Source of the DNA: Dryococelus australis
Lineage: Eukaryota; Arthropoda; Insecta; Phasmatodea; Phasmatidae
DNA length: 64,000 nt
Reading direction: 5' to 3'
Assembly: GCA_029891345.1 (NCBI GenBank)
Contig: CM056998.1
Coordinates: forward strand, 172,136,332 to 172,200,331
Below are positions 22,867 through 35,415 of this stretch, piece by piece. Each line of letters begins with the position of its first letter. The first letter of the stretch is position 1. The notes under the pieces are model-generated. The model did not search any database and was not told the origin of the DNA. It saw only the letters and a program-made list of their open reading frames with translations. Both the position numbers and the translations under genes were made by a program.

Positions 22867-25800
22867 CAGGGCCGTCGACAGAAATTTCGGGGTCCGTCAC
22901 AAATAAATATTTCGGGGCCTACTTGTGTCGTCCACCACTCTCCACTTAACCCAATCTGTTTCCTTCCCCTTTCTCGTATATACTTTTATCTCTTTAGTTT
23001 TATATCGTGGTTTATGCTATCAGAGACAAAGCGTTTCTACCACTGACAAAGAAAATAATTTATATTTTACACTTAGTATTTGTGAAATTCATTGGCAGTT
23101 TTCTAGAAACCTGACTGAATATATATATCTATCTTGGGGGTAGAAATAAAATCCTATAATTTGTACAATTTTTAATTTATCGTATTATAATTCTAAAAAA
23201 TAAAGATATATTCTAGTGTTTGCGGCGTTATCATATTTTAACATTACTCATTTAACATTCAACATGTAACTAAATTATTGCAATTCTATACAAAGTTATA
23301 TGGAATGTTTAAAAAAGTTCAATTTAAATTGAAAGTAAAACAAAAGAAACGCAATGCTGACAAACATTTTTAAGTGTTAGTAACTTTCAAATAAATATTG
23401 CATCTGTTTGTGTAAATAATTTAAATTAAGTAATTAATCATTTGACAAAACCAAATAAGAAGCTTCAACTAACTGCACTACAATAAATTAGTTTTAAAAG
23501 TATAGAAGTTTGTTGTTAACTGGTTTTGATGCTTGAATTTATATCAAATATCGACTTTAATATTGGCAGAATTTCTGATGATATCAATTTCAGGCTATTC
23601 ACAGTAAAGTGAAGTGAACGCTTTTGAAGTCGTAGTTACTTTTTTCCTATCAGCTATTTCTTACCCCTCCACCACTTTTTCAAATTAATATTGGCAATTA
23701 TCTAATAAACGCAGTGTATATAGCTCACCGGACTCAAAAGTTAATGTCTAACGCTACAATAAATTATATTTATTGACTATTATTCCAAATGAGAGGGCTT
23801 CAGAAAGTGCTCACTTTATCGTCAATAGCCTATAATATTGTTTGCCAGTTCATGCTCAATTAATGGCATTGCCAAAACATTCAGTCTTCCTTCCAGCATT
23901 GTCGATCTTAAGAATTTTTTACGAGGTTCAGTTTGTTAAATGAGTGTTCGCATTCTGCAACGGTCATAGGCAGACACAAAAATTTCTTAGGCCTAAACAA
24001 ACTTCAGGGAATATTATTTAGTAATTTAGAATAATAAATCAACATTGAGTATAAGCACTCCATAAACATACTCCGTAAACATACACTTGAAAGCTGTCTT
24101 CGGCTACACTAATTCATCTGCTAGTGAAGATGTGAAGACTATAATTTTTTTCAAGCTCAGTTGAAGTATCCGTAGTAGCCGCAACCACCTTACATTCTGA
24201 TAGAGTTTGATAGTAATGTTTGCATTAATTTTGATATCTCGTTAATATTTTCTTCCGCTGTATTAACAGGTAGTGTTCTTGATTGCAAAATAAGATTTCT
24301 TTAACTCCAGGATTTTGATCCAAATGGGTGCCATTAAAAGGGTCTTAAAGGAACAAATATAATCCGGCAAACCCATTCATTATGAATGGGCGTCATTTGT
24401 TTGGTTATTGCCTGCCTGAGGGGCAAGAAGTGCGTCTAAAACATTCAGGGTACTTTGAAGATGTCTCACTGTAGGGCGAACTTTTTTTTCTTTAATTCTA
24501 CCTTGTGTCAGATTCTCTGTGTAAGGAACATCCAGTTTTTGGTGCCATTATACTCCATCTATTGGGAATTGCACTGACTAATTTGTATAATCGATTGATG
24601 CAGCCAAAAATGTAACTGCATCTGTGTAAAACGGTGCAGAATGAACTCTGACCAAGTTAAGCGAATGTTGTGCAGCAGAGAAATAATAAATTATTGAAAT
24701 ATTCTCCTTTGTGTGTGTTTGAACGCCTTGAAACTTGCCGGGCATGTTGCTGGCACTGCCGTACCCTTGTCCAACACATCCAGCTATATCCAACTCATGG
24801 TGTTCTAGTATAATCATTTATTGGTCTGCAATTTCCATTCTATATTTTCGACAACAATAAAAAAGAAATTATAAACCGTTCTTGGATGGACCCTTGCCTG
24901 GATCCCTCATTCTTACGCACACATCTAATGATAAGTACATTTTGTTCTTGTTGTGATATGTCAGGAGTGGAGTCGCAAATTATGAAATAATGTATAGATT
25001 TGTTTATCTTGTCTAATATTGTGTTAAGAGATGTTTACCACAGATTGATGAATTCATTTTGAGTTTCATGGGACATGTAATGGACTTTAATTTTATATCC
25101 TTCAGTTTGGGTTTTTTTTCTCGATTATTTCAAGTGCTCTTCAAGCAGCACATCATATTGCGAAATCAGTTAAGGCATCCCCAAAAGTTACCATTATGAA
25201 TATTTCCAATTTTTGAAGGTGATCCTCGAAATGGTTAACCCCCGACTACCAAGAAAAATTGTTGCTTATAGAAATCGCCTGATTAAACGCATCATGATTT
25301 CTCTTTATGAAGCAAATTGCTTCTGAATTTGATAATCGATAGCTCCAGTTCCGTTAGTAACTTGTTCAAGAGTCCTCCACAGCAAATAATTTTGTCTGTA
25401 CTTTAGACTCCTCATGTTCCTATAGCTTCCTCTATAGTTTATATACTTGATGACTATCGTGGATGAAGTTAACAGCCTGCATGGGACACAATAAGCTTGT
25501 GGGTTGCTAAGCTGTCCTAGATACTTGATAGGGGGAGTGAGGTTAGTTTATGGTGCACCATGGCGATCGGTGAAGATACGGCATTTGCATTTCCGCTTCA
25601 TCAGCAAAAGTTAAAAAAAAAAAAAAAAAAAAAAAGGAAAAAAAAATCAATAAAATTCTCAAAACCGTGTCTTAAATTTGTGTCGTATGTATGCACAATG
25701 AAACAAGAAAAGTTTTACATATTTGAACAAATTATTATTATTTTTTTTTGCAATTTCTTACTGTGTCATCTTAAAAATAAAAATGTTCAAGGTTACATTA

Positions 25801-25948
25801 ATAATTGTAAGATAATTAAGCCAGTTCAAATTAATATTTTTTCTTAACTTTTGGCATCCGGCTATCTCCCCCTCCCCCCCCCCCCCCCAAATCGTGGAGC
25901 CTCGGGGCCCGGGACAAATGTAACCTTTCTCTCCCCTTGTATGGACTG
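22867..25948 (-). pseudogene. Decayed hAT element with ZMYM1-like transposase
   Basis: Minus-strand fragments in order from high to low coordinate: a decayed N-terminal segment near 25240-25140 containing PFRG and GNIHNGNFWG; ICDSTPDISQQEQNVLIIRC near 24990-24930; DIAGCVGQGYGSASNMPGKF then QHSLNLVRVHSAPFYTDAV from about 24790 to 24600; and the C-terminal hAT dimerisation block LPMTVAECEHSFNKLNLVKN from about 23975, continuing in shifted frames as RSTM and IEHELANNI. This order is that of ZMYM1-like hAT proteins. Frames are broken throughout. The left end begins CAGGGCCGTCGAC and the right end finishes GTATGGACTG. TCGGCATA near the left and TCGGTATT after the right may be a diverged 8-base target duplication. 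Confidence 0.8.
25617..25660. repeat. A-rich homopolymer tract
   Basis: Long A-run interrupted by GG. It generates a lysine-rich 95-codon open frame (25560-25847) that is not a credible gene. Confidence 0.8.
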
Positions 25949-25979
25949 TCGGTATTATTGGTATGTTTGTATGCTCGGT

Positions 25980-26380
25980 TGAGCTAGTCGTGTGGTCTTG
26001 CTGGTTGATCTTGCTAATCGGTCTGGATGAATGATTTGGTTGGTTTGTCCAACTGATCTTGTTGGTTGGTCTTGCCCATCTGGCTTTTAATTTTATTGGT
26101 CTTTGATGGTTGGCATGGTCTACCGATCTTGGTGGTCGGTTAGTATGGCCTGAATGGCTAGCAAGCTCGGTATGTTAGGTATGGGCGATATAGTTGGCGT
26201 AGTCGGTCGGTATGGTCGTTTGGGTGACCAGCTAGTATATATGTTTGGTATGGTCAGGCATGACGACATTTTGTATGGCTCGTTGGTCTGGTCAGATATG
26301 TTTGTTTTAGGATGCCTTTTTGATTTTTTGGTATAGTCGACTGATAGATAGTTGGCATTGCCAGTCGGTCGGGGGTGATG
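25980..26380. repeat. Degenerate repeat of TTGGTCTTG / GGTATGGTC units
   Basis: Short units like GGTTGGTCTTGCC, TCGGTATGGTCG and TTTGGTATGGTCAG recur irregularly. A complementary-sense version (GACCAACC, GGCCAACCGACCAGACC) lies at 22560-22680 on the other side of the hAT element, so the hAT relic may have inserted within or between such repeats. Confidence 0.55.
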
Positions 26381-26389
26381 GGTGGGGAA

Positions 26390-28340
26390 GGGGAGAGGGA
26401 CAGCGACAAGCTTCTCTCCGTCTATTCATCTTCCTTCCTCAGAGAAAAAAACACCTTGTCACTAGGGCCTATGCACCGTAATTTGCACTGTAATTTTTTA
26501 CTATAAGATTTAAATATGTTTTGCTGACTTAACACTTAAATATTCCAGTAGGCAATGTTTAATTTACAAATAGTATACCATTAAAACTAGGTTAAAACTA
26601 TATTTTAACTGTGAACTATTTCTTACTAGCCATTGCCAGTACATCGCTTCTCTCACTGTTTTTAATTTGTATTGAATACGAAATAAATATTAAAAGTTAT
26701 ATACGATATTAAGTTAAATTCTCATTTATTCAAGAATATAATACTTTAAAGTTAGTTACAGAGGTGCGTATATATAACATACAAGTTATTTTAAAAAAAA
26801 AACATGTTGACTTGCTACTTCTGTGAATGAACTATACACATAAGGATTGAACTGTCCAAGTTTCTAGAAGCCGTTATATAAACTCTAAGAAAAGGGCAAT
26901 TTCTTCAGAAATGTTTCCATCCTTGTGAAGAAATATTTGCACAACGATGCATTTCTGGTGCTGTTTCTTACACCAAAAATCCGTAAGTTTCTTAGCTGTG
27001 CAAAGTATTATGAGAACATATTGCATGCATTTTTAAAAATATATTTTTTCCCCACAAAGTTAGCAAAAACTATTGTCTAGTATTCTTTTACATAGATTTT
27101 TAATACTATCTTCGGAATATCTGCACTGTTCGAAAAAAAATCCTTCTAACTATGGGAAATCCTGGTAATAATGATCCGAACTCGTCGTAAAATCACAGTC
27201 GCTTAGTTTTATTAAATAATAAGCTTGCCATAAATTTACAAAACGTTCTGCGGATCCATGGAACCTGTCTGTAGTACTAGGTTTTTGTGTATTTCCAGCT
27301 TATAAAAATTAGAAAATTGTGAACAAAAACGTTTAGTTTTGGTTAATTGTTTGTTTACCTGTGCTTAAAAAATAAACTTTAAAAAATTAACAAATCATAA
27401 TTATTTTGTTTTGAGCAGGAGTAAAAAATTTCGTAGCTGCGACTCTTACCACTATTTCGCATCTTAATGCAAGGAGTGTTGCAACGTTGTTATAGAAAAG
27501 TGAAGTAGGTGTTACACTTATTCGATTTTTAGTAATGCTTAAGTGTTTCTAGTATCACTAACTCATGCAGGTGGCTTGCGCTACTTTTTGATGTTGAAAA
27601 TTCTGGGCTAGGTGGCACCAGTGTCATAACTGCCGCTGGAACGATAATTTTCTGCTTACAGTGACCAAGAAAACTTCGGGTAGCATCGGCATTTTTCGTT
27701 CCAGAAACCCGAAGCTTTTGGACGGTTTTATGATACTACGTAGCGCATTTCTGCCCGTTAACTGTATATTCCTGTGAAATTTTCAGTGAATATACTGAGA
27801 TTTTTAACTGTGAGCAGACTTCGGCTAACATGTTCAGTGTTACATTATTCCCCGCACACTTTCTAACTATTTCAATGTTATGCTTGATCGTTACATGAAT
27901 AAAATGGTAGGATCCCTGATAACGTTCATTTAAGCGATATGCATCATCACTGACACATACATATATCCTAAGCAAGTCTTTCAGAATCGTCCAGTTAATC
28001 ACGAACAGCTTATATTTAGTTACAGTGTTGCATTTTATTAATATCTGTTACATTTAGTTGAGAACAATTATGCTGTTACATGATCTTGATATAGTGTGTT
28101 TGTAATTTCTTCACAATTCTTGAATCGAACATTTGAAAAATCACTCCATGTATGATGTGTTTGTTTGTTCCCTTAATATGCCATGCATCACAAGCCTTTT
28201 ATACTTGTGCCATAATAAAAGTACTTTATATTTTTGGTCAAATTTACCCTTTCCTTATTTTTATATATAATTTGGAATACTTCATTTATAAGTAATGTAG
28301 TAAAAACAGCAAGAAAAAATGTGTATTTGTAATGCCCAGT
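26390..28340. other. Intronic sequence without recognised features
   Basis: AT-rich DNA. A minus-strand frame at 27736-28002 is open for about 105 codons from stop to stop but shows no known domain and has no splice or start context I can support. No transposon ends are seen. Confidence 0.4.
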
Positions 28341-28344
28341 AAAA

Positions 28345-28530
28345 AATAGTTCTTATGCAAAATATTATTAAAGGAAGTACGCACGAGAGCGGTGCTTTGT
28401 TCCTTTGGTGTAATTTTCCATATTTGGTTAATCTTTGTTTGCATGGAACAGAGGAATATTCTGGAAGTAGAGCCTTAGCAGGGCTTCAGAAAAGTTGGAA
28501 GTTGCCGTGAATGGACTATATGCGACATTT
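28345..28530 (+). repeat. Dispersed ~186-bp repeat, copy 1
   Basis: It starts TAGTTCTTATGCAAAATATT and includes TCCTTTGGTGTA, TTTGTTTGCAT, GGAATATTCTGGAAGTAGA and CCGTGAATGG. The same blocks occur in the same order, inverted, at 54605-54790, and the second half recurs at about 49118-49185. No inverted ends or coding sequence were found. Confidence 0.75.
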
Positions 28531-28689
28531 ACGTATGAAATTGAAAACATGACGACTGCCATATCTAGTAACATGCATGTTAGAATAGCAGCCTCTACGT
28601 TAGCTCGTAGCGTTTACCGCAATAATGTGAGGGAACCCCTTTAGCATGTTTTCAACATATTTTTTTTGTCAGTGGTGAGAAGTCGGACG

Positions 28690-29300
28690 TGGCCTTTACT
28701 TGGGACGAAAACTGTCGAGATGTTGTCGTTAACATTGTGGATCAGAAAGTGTATGCTCCCTCTACTAGCTCGGGCACCTGATCTCTCAGCTCGGAGACAG
28801 CAGCGCGGGTGGAGTCTGCATTCGCGGTGACTGATGCAAACAGGCCTTAACTCATCCGCCACCTCCTCCCCCACCCCGTCGTGTTTACGCTGGCGCGACG
28901 CCCGGCGCCCGCACAATTTGCAATTAATTAAAACGTGGCGTCGGCCGGCGGTGCATTTTAATAGTGGTTCAGCGGGTGTGAAAACGGCGCCTGACGTGGC
29001 GCGCCATGAATAATGCATCCATCCCCTCCACCCCCCTCGTGTTTCAGCCTAGCTCGACCCCGGCCTGAACTTGTTGGTGGGTGCGGGGGTTAAGGCACAG
29101 TCGTTCAGTCAACCCTCCTCCACCCCTGCGCCAAACAACGGCCACAATTCGGCGTCGTAGCGCTGCGCTGGCGTCTTGTAGGAGCTGTCTGCCGCGAGAC
29201 TGCTTAGCGACGCGTGCAGATTAGATTCCTTCCAGCCAGCCAAATGCGTTCAGCGGTCGGCGGGCCGTTGCACTCCGACCCTTTGCTCTTAGCGAATTTC
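28690..29300. promoter_or_regulatory. CpG-rich intronic island (candidate regulatory region)
   Basis: GC- and CpG-rich over about 600 bases (GCTGGCGCGACGCCCGGCGC, GGCGTCGGCCGGCGG) with an embedded homeodomain-like CAATTAATTAAAACG at about 28920. A 125-codon minus-strand frame crosses it but has no known domain. Its composition resembles the 20.3-kb island. Confidence 0.4.
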
Positions 29301-29467
29301 CTTTCAGAAAATGTGTTGCCGCGATACAATGCTCTTCATGTGAATCTAAGTAATCCTGTTTAAATTATTTTCGCTGATACTTACTTACACTTCTATGCCT
29401 TTAAGCCACTCGGATTTTAGGTTAAAGGGCGTTGTGTTTGTACACGTGCACTTTTGAAGAAATCTAG

Positions 29468-29710
29468 CAGGGTTGAGAGATTTGGGTTGCTCTTAACATC
29501 GAGGTCATGAGAAAGCCGATGAGGGTGAAGTGAGGTGAGTATGGAGTACCTCCGGAATGCGAACGGGAGCTCTCCGAGAAGACCCGCCGGCCAGCGGCAT
29601 CGTCCGGCACGTTCCCACTTGTGAAATTCCGGGAGCGACCCCGACGGGAATCGAACCCGGTTCGCCTAGGTGGAAGGCGAGTAGTTCTACCACCACACTA
29701 CCACGGCCTC
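29468..29710 (-). repeat. tRNA-derived SINE, copy B
   Basis: The best preserved tRNA-like head in the window: on the minus strand GAGGCCGTGGTAGTGTGGTG, then CACCTAGGCGA and CCGGGTTCGATTCCCGTCGG with a near-consensus B box. The body GAACGTGCCGGACGATGCCG and the 3' end near 29468 match copy A. The 63-codon minus-strand frame here is the repeat, not a gene. Confidence 0.85.
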
Positions 29711-29900
29711 TTCAATAAATCGAGATATATCAGCGCGTGTAAAGGAAATTATGTTTCGACGAATTTCCCTGACAAATAGGTTAAGGTGTAATAGAGCATT
29801 TTCATGGCAACAATTGTATAAGGTAACTACAGGAGAAAATTACTTTTAAAAATTATGCGAAATTGTTACCATAACGAAACACAAACTCTGTACCTTTATA

Positions 29901-31110
29901 CAGAACGTCCGAAAAGTCTTCCCGTGATTACTAACTTTATTTATATCTGCTATATGTAAGATATAGATGTGAAAACGGTGTCAGAACGTTGGCAAATTTA
30001 TCACGTTTTTTGTTGCAACGGGACAACACATCAGTAAGTCTCCATGTGAGCACCCTTGGTAATACGTAGCAGATTTAGTCGATATTCCAATTCCTATCCA
30101 TACATTAGCCGACATCACAGGAGCGTGGTGGCCAAGCAGTTGGGCCATCGGGACCGATCCATCGTCCAGGAAAAGTCGTATCAAGATAGGCACGGACCTT
30201 CAAACACCAGTGAGACGGTGCACTATCTTGTTGAAAAATGGCATCTGGGTGATAGTCAAGCAACTGAGCAACATCAAACAATTGCAACATGTCCAGATAC
30301 ACTAGAGATGCGATGCTGACCTCAGCGAAAAAGAATGGTCCTGTTAATTTTTAACGCAAAAACGCGCACCAAGCATTCACCTTTGGGCTGCCTATGGTAC
30401 ACTCTGACACCTCACAAGAGGGATCTGAACCCCAAATATGCACGTTATGCCGGTTCATTACACCACTTACAAAAGGTCGCCTTGTCAGAAAAAGCAAGTT
30501 GTTTGAGGCATCCATTATCGCCGTCAGTACATGATAACATTTCGACTGCGAAGTCATACCGACGCATGGCGTCATTGGGCACCAAAGCCTGGACAATTTG
30601 CACTTTGTATGCACGAAACAATAAACGTTTGAGTAATATGTAATGAAGATAACTTTTTGGCATTTGTAATTCGCGGGAGGCTCTTTGCACTGATTTCTTG
30701 GGACTTCGCACAAAATACTCTCTCACAGCTTCTACCTTTCAGCTTAGGTCGATCGCCGGCCAGTTCTCGGTAAGTCAGCAACAGATCCTGTGTTCTTGAA
30801 CTTGTCATACTACAACTTAATGCCCTTGATATCTGACGGCATCTGTCCGTACGTTGTCTGAAAATTCCTCTGCACTGTTATTGGTGACCGGGTCTCATGG
30901 TACCAAAAGACACGCTGAGCATTTCCTGATTTGTGAATATGTTCAGTATTATGGACACTGCAACTGCTACACTACAACCATGTTACTAAAACCTGCAACA
31001 TAAAACTTGGTTAGTTTGCCAACATTTTGCCACCAGTTTCACATCTCTGGATTACATAAATTGGATATAAAGAAAGTTATTAATCAGAGAAAGACTTATT
31101 GGACATTCTG
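29901..31110 (-). mobile_element. Mariner-like (IS630-type) element with ~98-bp TIRs
   Basis: TA dinucleotides flank 29901-31110. Inverted ends of about 98 bases (29899-29996 and 31015-31112) begin CAGAACGTCC and, in reverse complement, CAGAATGTCC, and end inward at GTTGGCAAA. Minus-strand transposase fragments: FVRSPKKSVQRASRELQMP (helix-turn-helix region), LAFSDKATF (first catalytic Asp kept, normally SDEATF), NRHNVHIWGS, SPKVNAWCAF, AIFQQDSAPSHW (second Asp kept), then FPGRWIG and WPPRSCDV before a stop, with MD a few codons later. Frameshifts and stops make it inactive, but the element is structurally complete at 1.21 kb. Confidence 0.88.
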
Positions 31111-31237
31111 TATTTACTTGCAATAATTAACGCAGCTCACAGACTTAGTCAGCATTTATTTACCACCTTACTGAAAGTAGACCGTGTGACTCAGTGCCAT
31201 TTTTGTCATAGTCACTGCAGTGTCTCTGAAAAGGAAC

Positions 31238-32250
31238 ACTACATTATCAAAAGTATTCGGATACCCACCTGAAAATTAAGTACAAGTTGGGGCTGCCCTC
31301 CATCGGGAATACTGGCTGTCAATATGGTGTTGGCTCACTCTTAGCATTGATGACAGCCTGCGCTCTCGCAAACATACTTTCAATCAGGTGTTGGTGGTGG
31401 AAGGTTTCCTGGGGATTACCATTATTCGTGAGTGCCGAAATGAGAAGAGGTATTGATGTGGGTCGGTATGGTCTACCACGAAAGCGGCGTTCCAAGATAT
31501 CCCAGGAATGTTCTATCGATTGAAACCAGGACTCTTTGTAGGCCAGTCCATTATTGGGATGTTGTCGTCAAACAACTCTCTCACATGCTCTGCAATATGG
31601 ACGGGTGCCCTGTCATGTTGAAAGACACAGTTGTCACCCCCGAACTAGTATTCGACGGTAGACAAAAATGAATGGTTAAAATGTCAATATAAACGAGTAC
31701 TGTGACAGTGCCACTAAGCAACAAGGAGGACAATCTCCCTCCAGGAGAAACGTGACCACACTGTAACCCCATCACCCCCGAATGTTACAGTCGAAACTAT
31801 AAAGGCTGGTAGATGTTGTTCACCAGGCATTCATTACACACCAACACCGTACTATCGGATCGCCACATTGTATACAGTGATTCATCAGTCCACACAATGG
31901 TTTTCCACTGTTCTGTTGTCCAGTGCCGATGCTCCTTCCACCATGCGAGGTGGCCAATGGCATTTGCCTGTGCAATGTGTGGCTTATGGGCAGCTGCTCG
32001 GCTATGGAAACGCAAGTTTTCGCACCTTGCGCTGAATGGTCATAGTACTTGGTGTAGATCTTGATGTAAGTTGGAATTACTATGTGATGGTGGCGATGGA
32101 TGATTGACTATTACGCTGTACGACCCTCAACACTCCACGGTCTCTGGCGGTCAAAATGGGATGTCAGCTTGCACACTTTTGGTCATGGAAGTCCATGGCC
32201 AAACTACTGTGAACGCTGAATACATATTTCACGCGGTTGATGACAGTACT
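31238..32250 (-). pseudogene. Tc1-like relic, one end missing
   Basis: Minus-strand frames read KEHRHWTTEQWKTIVWTDES (first catalytic Asp) with MWRSDS following, then a LILTI(H)FCLPSNTS region, and FNMTGHPSILQSM where the second-Asp block (FQHDRAP) is decayed. The low-coordinate end has an outer sequence CATTATCAAAAGTATTCGGA at about 31242; I could not find its inverted partner near 32.2 kb, so the 5' end appears lost. It lies only about 130 bases from the mariner-like element. Confidence 0.75.
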
Positions 32251-33090
32251 GTGTCGTCCTATATGTTAAGCACATGAGTGTCTTACAAACTAAGCAGAAC
32301 ACTGGCTAATTGATAATTGTGTATATGAATTCTGCCGTTATGGAATAACCATTCATAAATTCACATATTTTGCTCACCAGGAATAAGTTAAATGACAATA
32401 ACCTTTTGCTTAGTCCCTTCTTATTCTTATTAATATGTAACAGTGCTTAAGGAAAAGTCTTTAATTTTTGGGATGTAGTTGTGGGAATGCATTTGGCCAG
32501 CTCCACCTTGCTAACGTTTATGACAGATCTTTGTTTATTATATTTGTACGTGATACACCTGCACCGGTAGTTTGAAGTTTGAGTTACTGTATGATAGGAC
32601 TTTGTGCGAAGTCCCCAAGACGTTAACCGTTACATTTTGTAATAAATATTTATGTATATTTAAAGTCTCCCTACAAAATGATGTTTTTATTAAATTTGAT
32701 ATCAGTCAAGTAAGGATTCAGAATTTGCGCAGAACCTTTTCTGCGCAATGTGGCTCGGTAAGATTTTAACTGTAAATGAGATCTCACTGATTTGGTTATA
32801 ATTCTTGCCGAAAAGTACCATATTTGATGTATTTTATGTCATGGAAAATAGGTTTCCGCTATTCTATTAAACCGTATTATCGTGCATGTATAAAGTAAAG
32901 ATTCAAAATTTAAAAAAAAATAATTATCCTTTACGCACTGCTGCTAGCTTTGCTCGAGATTCTAACAAACCCCCTAACGTTTAAACCAATTTCGTCTTGA
33001 GTTTGGCTTTGGCGGATGGTTCACGCGATAGCCATTCTTTAATATATGTAGTGTGCACGTGAAGTGCACTCTATTTCAATGTATTGTTAC
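32251..33090. other. Intronic sequence without recognised features
   Basis: AT-rich. A 65-codon plus-strand frame at 32572-32769 has no recognisable content. Confidence 0.4.
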
Positions 33091-33671
33091 AATTCGCATG
33101 GGGCGTTTCCGAACTCGTACGGGATGGATGTCTTGACAATTATGCCAGAGAAATTCCTGCCATTCCTTTTTCACTGAACTCATTTCCTATTTTATTTCAT
33201 TCTCAACACTGTCGACTCTCTCACTGACGCTGTCCACTATCTCATTAACAGTGTCAATCCTTTCACTCACTCTGTCGATTTTATTGTCTACACAGTCTCT
33301 GTTCTCGTATTCGCCAACTCGCCAATGCCTTTTATCTTTCGATTTTCATTTTAATTTACAGTGTGTTTTTTCTTGTCTACTAATTAACATTACTTATTTG
33401 ACTATTTAAATTATAATTAACACTACTTGACTATTCACAGTCTCGTTAACACTTTTTACATAATGTTTCAAACAATTTACACTTGCGCTAAGTTGTCAAC
33501 TTAGCCCCTTCATTAATGCTCACAGCATTGAGTAAAGGAATATCTTCACTCAATACTCACAGTGTTTCCTGTTAGGCAGACATTTTTCTCTTGTTAAATT
33601 CTCGTACAAAATGTATAGCTTATTATCTAACTTCATTTACAAGTAAACACCTTCCTATTTCTGGCACCAAT
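33090..33671 (-). pseudogene. LTR-retrotransposon leader and gag-like start, truncated
   Basis: On the minus strand TTGGTGCCAGAAATAGG follows directly after an LTR-like end (GATTTGAAACA), the position and style of a primer-binding site. After a leader of about 300 bases a frame around 33345-33180 reads DNKIDRVSERIDTVNEIVDS then VSERVDSVENEIK, a heptad-like coiled coil of the sort found at the start of gag-like proteins in insect gypsy-type elements. It ends at a stop and nothing of pol follows. The family cannot be fixed from this fragment. Confidence 0.5.
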
Positions 33672-34076
33672 GTTTCAAATCGCCTGTAGCATGTCCGAGT
33701 TGGTAAGAGATTGAAGGTCTTGATCAAAACAAAAGAACTTAATTTAATGTATTAATTTATTTACAAAGTTATAAAAATACACACAGTTATTATTTACCTA
33801 TGAATACCATTTACACTCAGTATTCATTATCAGCTAGCGCAATATTTAATGCAAATCTCTATTCTAATGTATGTCCTTATCACTGTCTGTATATCAGCTA
33901 CGTTCATTTATTACGTACATATCAGTTACACATGCATGATCAAAATTTCCACTACCATACATTAGCATCATTCCAAGTGCCTGCCACTCACACTTCGAGA
34001 ATCAATTTTCCACAATCCAGCCTATCAGTCTCTTTCTGCTCCCCCGATGCTCCGTCCTTACTCGTTGGTTACTGTG
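33672..34076 (-). mobile_element. Probable LTR, 3' portion
   Basis: The minus-strand sequence ends GATTTGAAACA immediately before the primer-site-like TTGGTGCCAG and contains an AATAAATTAATAC polyadenylation-like stretch about 120 bases earlier. On the high-coordinate side it stops exactly where the large inverted-repeat element begins. The rest may be at 42407-42603, where the minus strand starts TGTCTTGAG; together that would give an LTR of about 600 bases (inference). Confidence 0.45.
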
Positions 34077-35415
34077 AGTAGTAGTATGATTAGGTAGGTC
34101 CGAGCACACATGGCAGATGACCAGAGGACTACCCACCATCTTGGATGACCTTGACCTTCGACCTTAACGTCTACCTACCATCTCGGATGACCTTGACCTC
34201 CACCCACCATTTTGGATGACGACCTTTGCCCTCCATCCACCAGCAACTTAATGCCCTGTCATTCTGCTGTGGCACTTCATGCTCTATCATTCCATGCTGC
34301 CATCTTGTTTGTATTTTCCAGCTCATGCTGTTGTTCCACTTGGGTACCTCCTGCTCTGCCATTCCTTCTCCATGCCGCCACCTTGTCCCTAGAATTTTCC
34401 ATTTTCCTGCTGTCTTTCCAACTTAGTACCTCCTGCTCTGTCTTTCTTTCTCGCCTGCTCTCTCCAAATGCCATCTTGGTATTATCTTATGTTGGCTGCC
34501 GTATTGGATGTCTGTAGGTCGCCTTATTGTTTCGCCTGCCGCTATCCTGGTTCTCATGTCGTCTGCTAGATGGTGCTAGTATCGGTCGCCATTTTGTTGC
34601 CCACCTGGGATGCCATATTGATTCCCCACTGTCTGCTGTGCAGCGCTAGTGTGTGTTGTTTGATGTCACTGGCTGCTAGAAGCACTGGTATCGGCTGGAG
34701 GCTTAGGGCGATGTTCTATGTGCTGTAGGCAGACACTCCCCCCTATCGATGTTATATGATTTAATACAGTATAAAAAGCTGCGGAGGTGAGGAGTGGGGA
34801 ACTGCTGGACCTTGGATTGGTGGGCAGGCGCTCTAGTCGACTGAGCCACCAAGACATGGGTGCCACTACAGCTCTAAATGAAGTATATATAAAAATATCC
34901 GCAGAAAAATATTTGTTGCATTTTATAGGCATGGGTATGTCTATTCGAAAATAAATAATGCATTATATTTTTATTTATGGTAGTTCATGTAACCACCATG
35001 GTCGGGTGTCAGAACAATATGCCATCTTGGATTATAATCGCCTCTTGCTACTTCATGCTGTCACTTCATCTTGTTACAAGCATATTCCTATGACCGAAGC
35101 CTATACCTATGCTAATCGCACCCATGCTAATTATGTCAATTACAGTATGTATATATCAGACTCGCACAAACTTAGAAGCGTAGTTAGCCATAATTTCCGA
35201 GCTGTTAAAGATATAGCCATCAAATTCATATTATGGGCATTGCCCCTGACATCGATGAGGGTGGTAAGGTTAATTATGCCTTATAAGCATAGTTAGCCAT
35301 AACTTCCGAACTGTTTAAGACATAGCCACTAAATTCATAACATAGGCATCACCCCTGATGACGAACAGTATGGTTGGGTCAGTTGTGCCTTAATCCCTCT
35401 TATAAGCATATGTGT
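34077..35415 (+). repeat. Left arm of the foldback-type element
   Basis: In order: the terminal AGTAGT; a 34120-34250 block with repeated GGATGACCTTGACC; a TTCC/CTGCTCTG-rich stretch (CACCTTGGTACCTCCTGCTC-like units); ATGGTGCTAGTATCGG near 34570; a tRNA-like stretch on the minus strand (CTTGGTGGCTCAGTCGACTA, then AGAGCG and AAGGTCCAGCAG) at about 34860-34800; CTTGGATTATAATCGCCT at 35025; and two ~115-base units containing CATAGTTAGCCATAA(C/T)TTCCGA at about 35171-35400. Open frames over it are low-complexity artefacts. Confidence 0.8.

Noticed and set aside
25560-25847. Lysine-rich 95-codon frame
   Set aside because: It comes from the A-run at 25617-25660 within the decayed hAT element.
29505-29696. 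Possible genuine tRNA gene with good B box
   Set aside because: The acceptor stem does not close and the sequence continues into the shared SINE body, so it is a tRNA-derived SINE.
32590-32640. Phrase reading FVRSPQ resembling the mariner-type N-terminus
   Set aside because: Only about six residues match and the surrounding frame does not continue the similarity.
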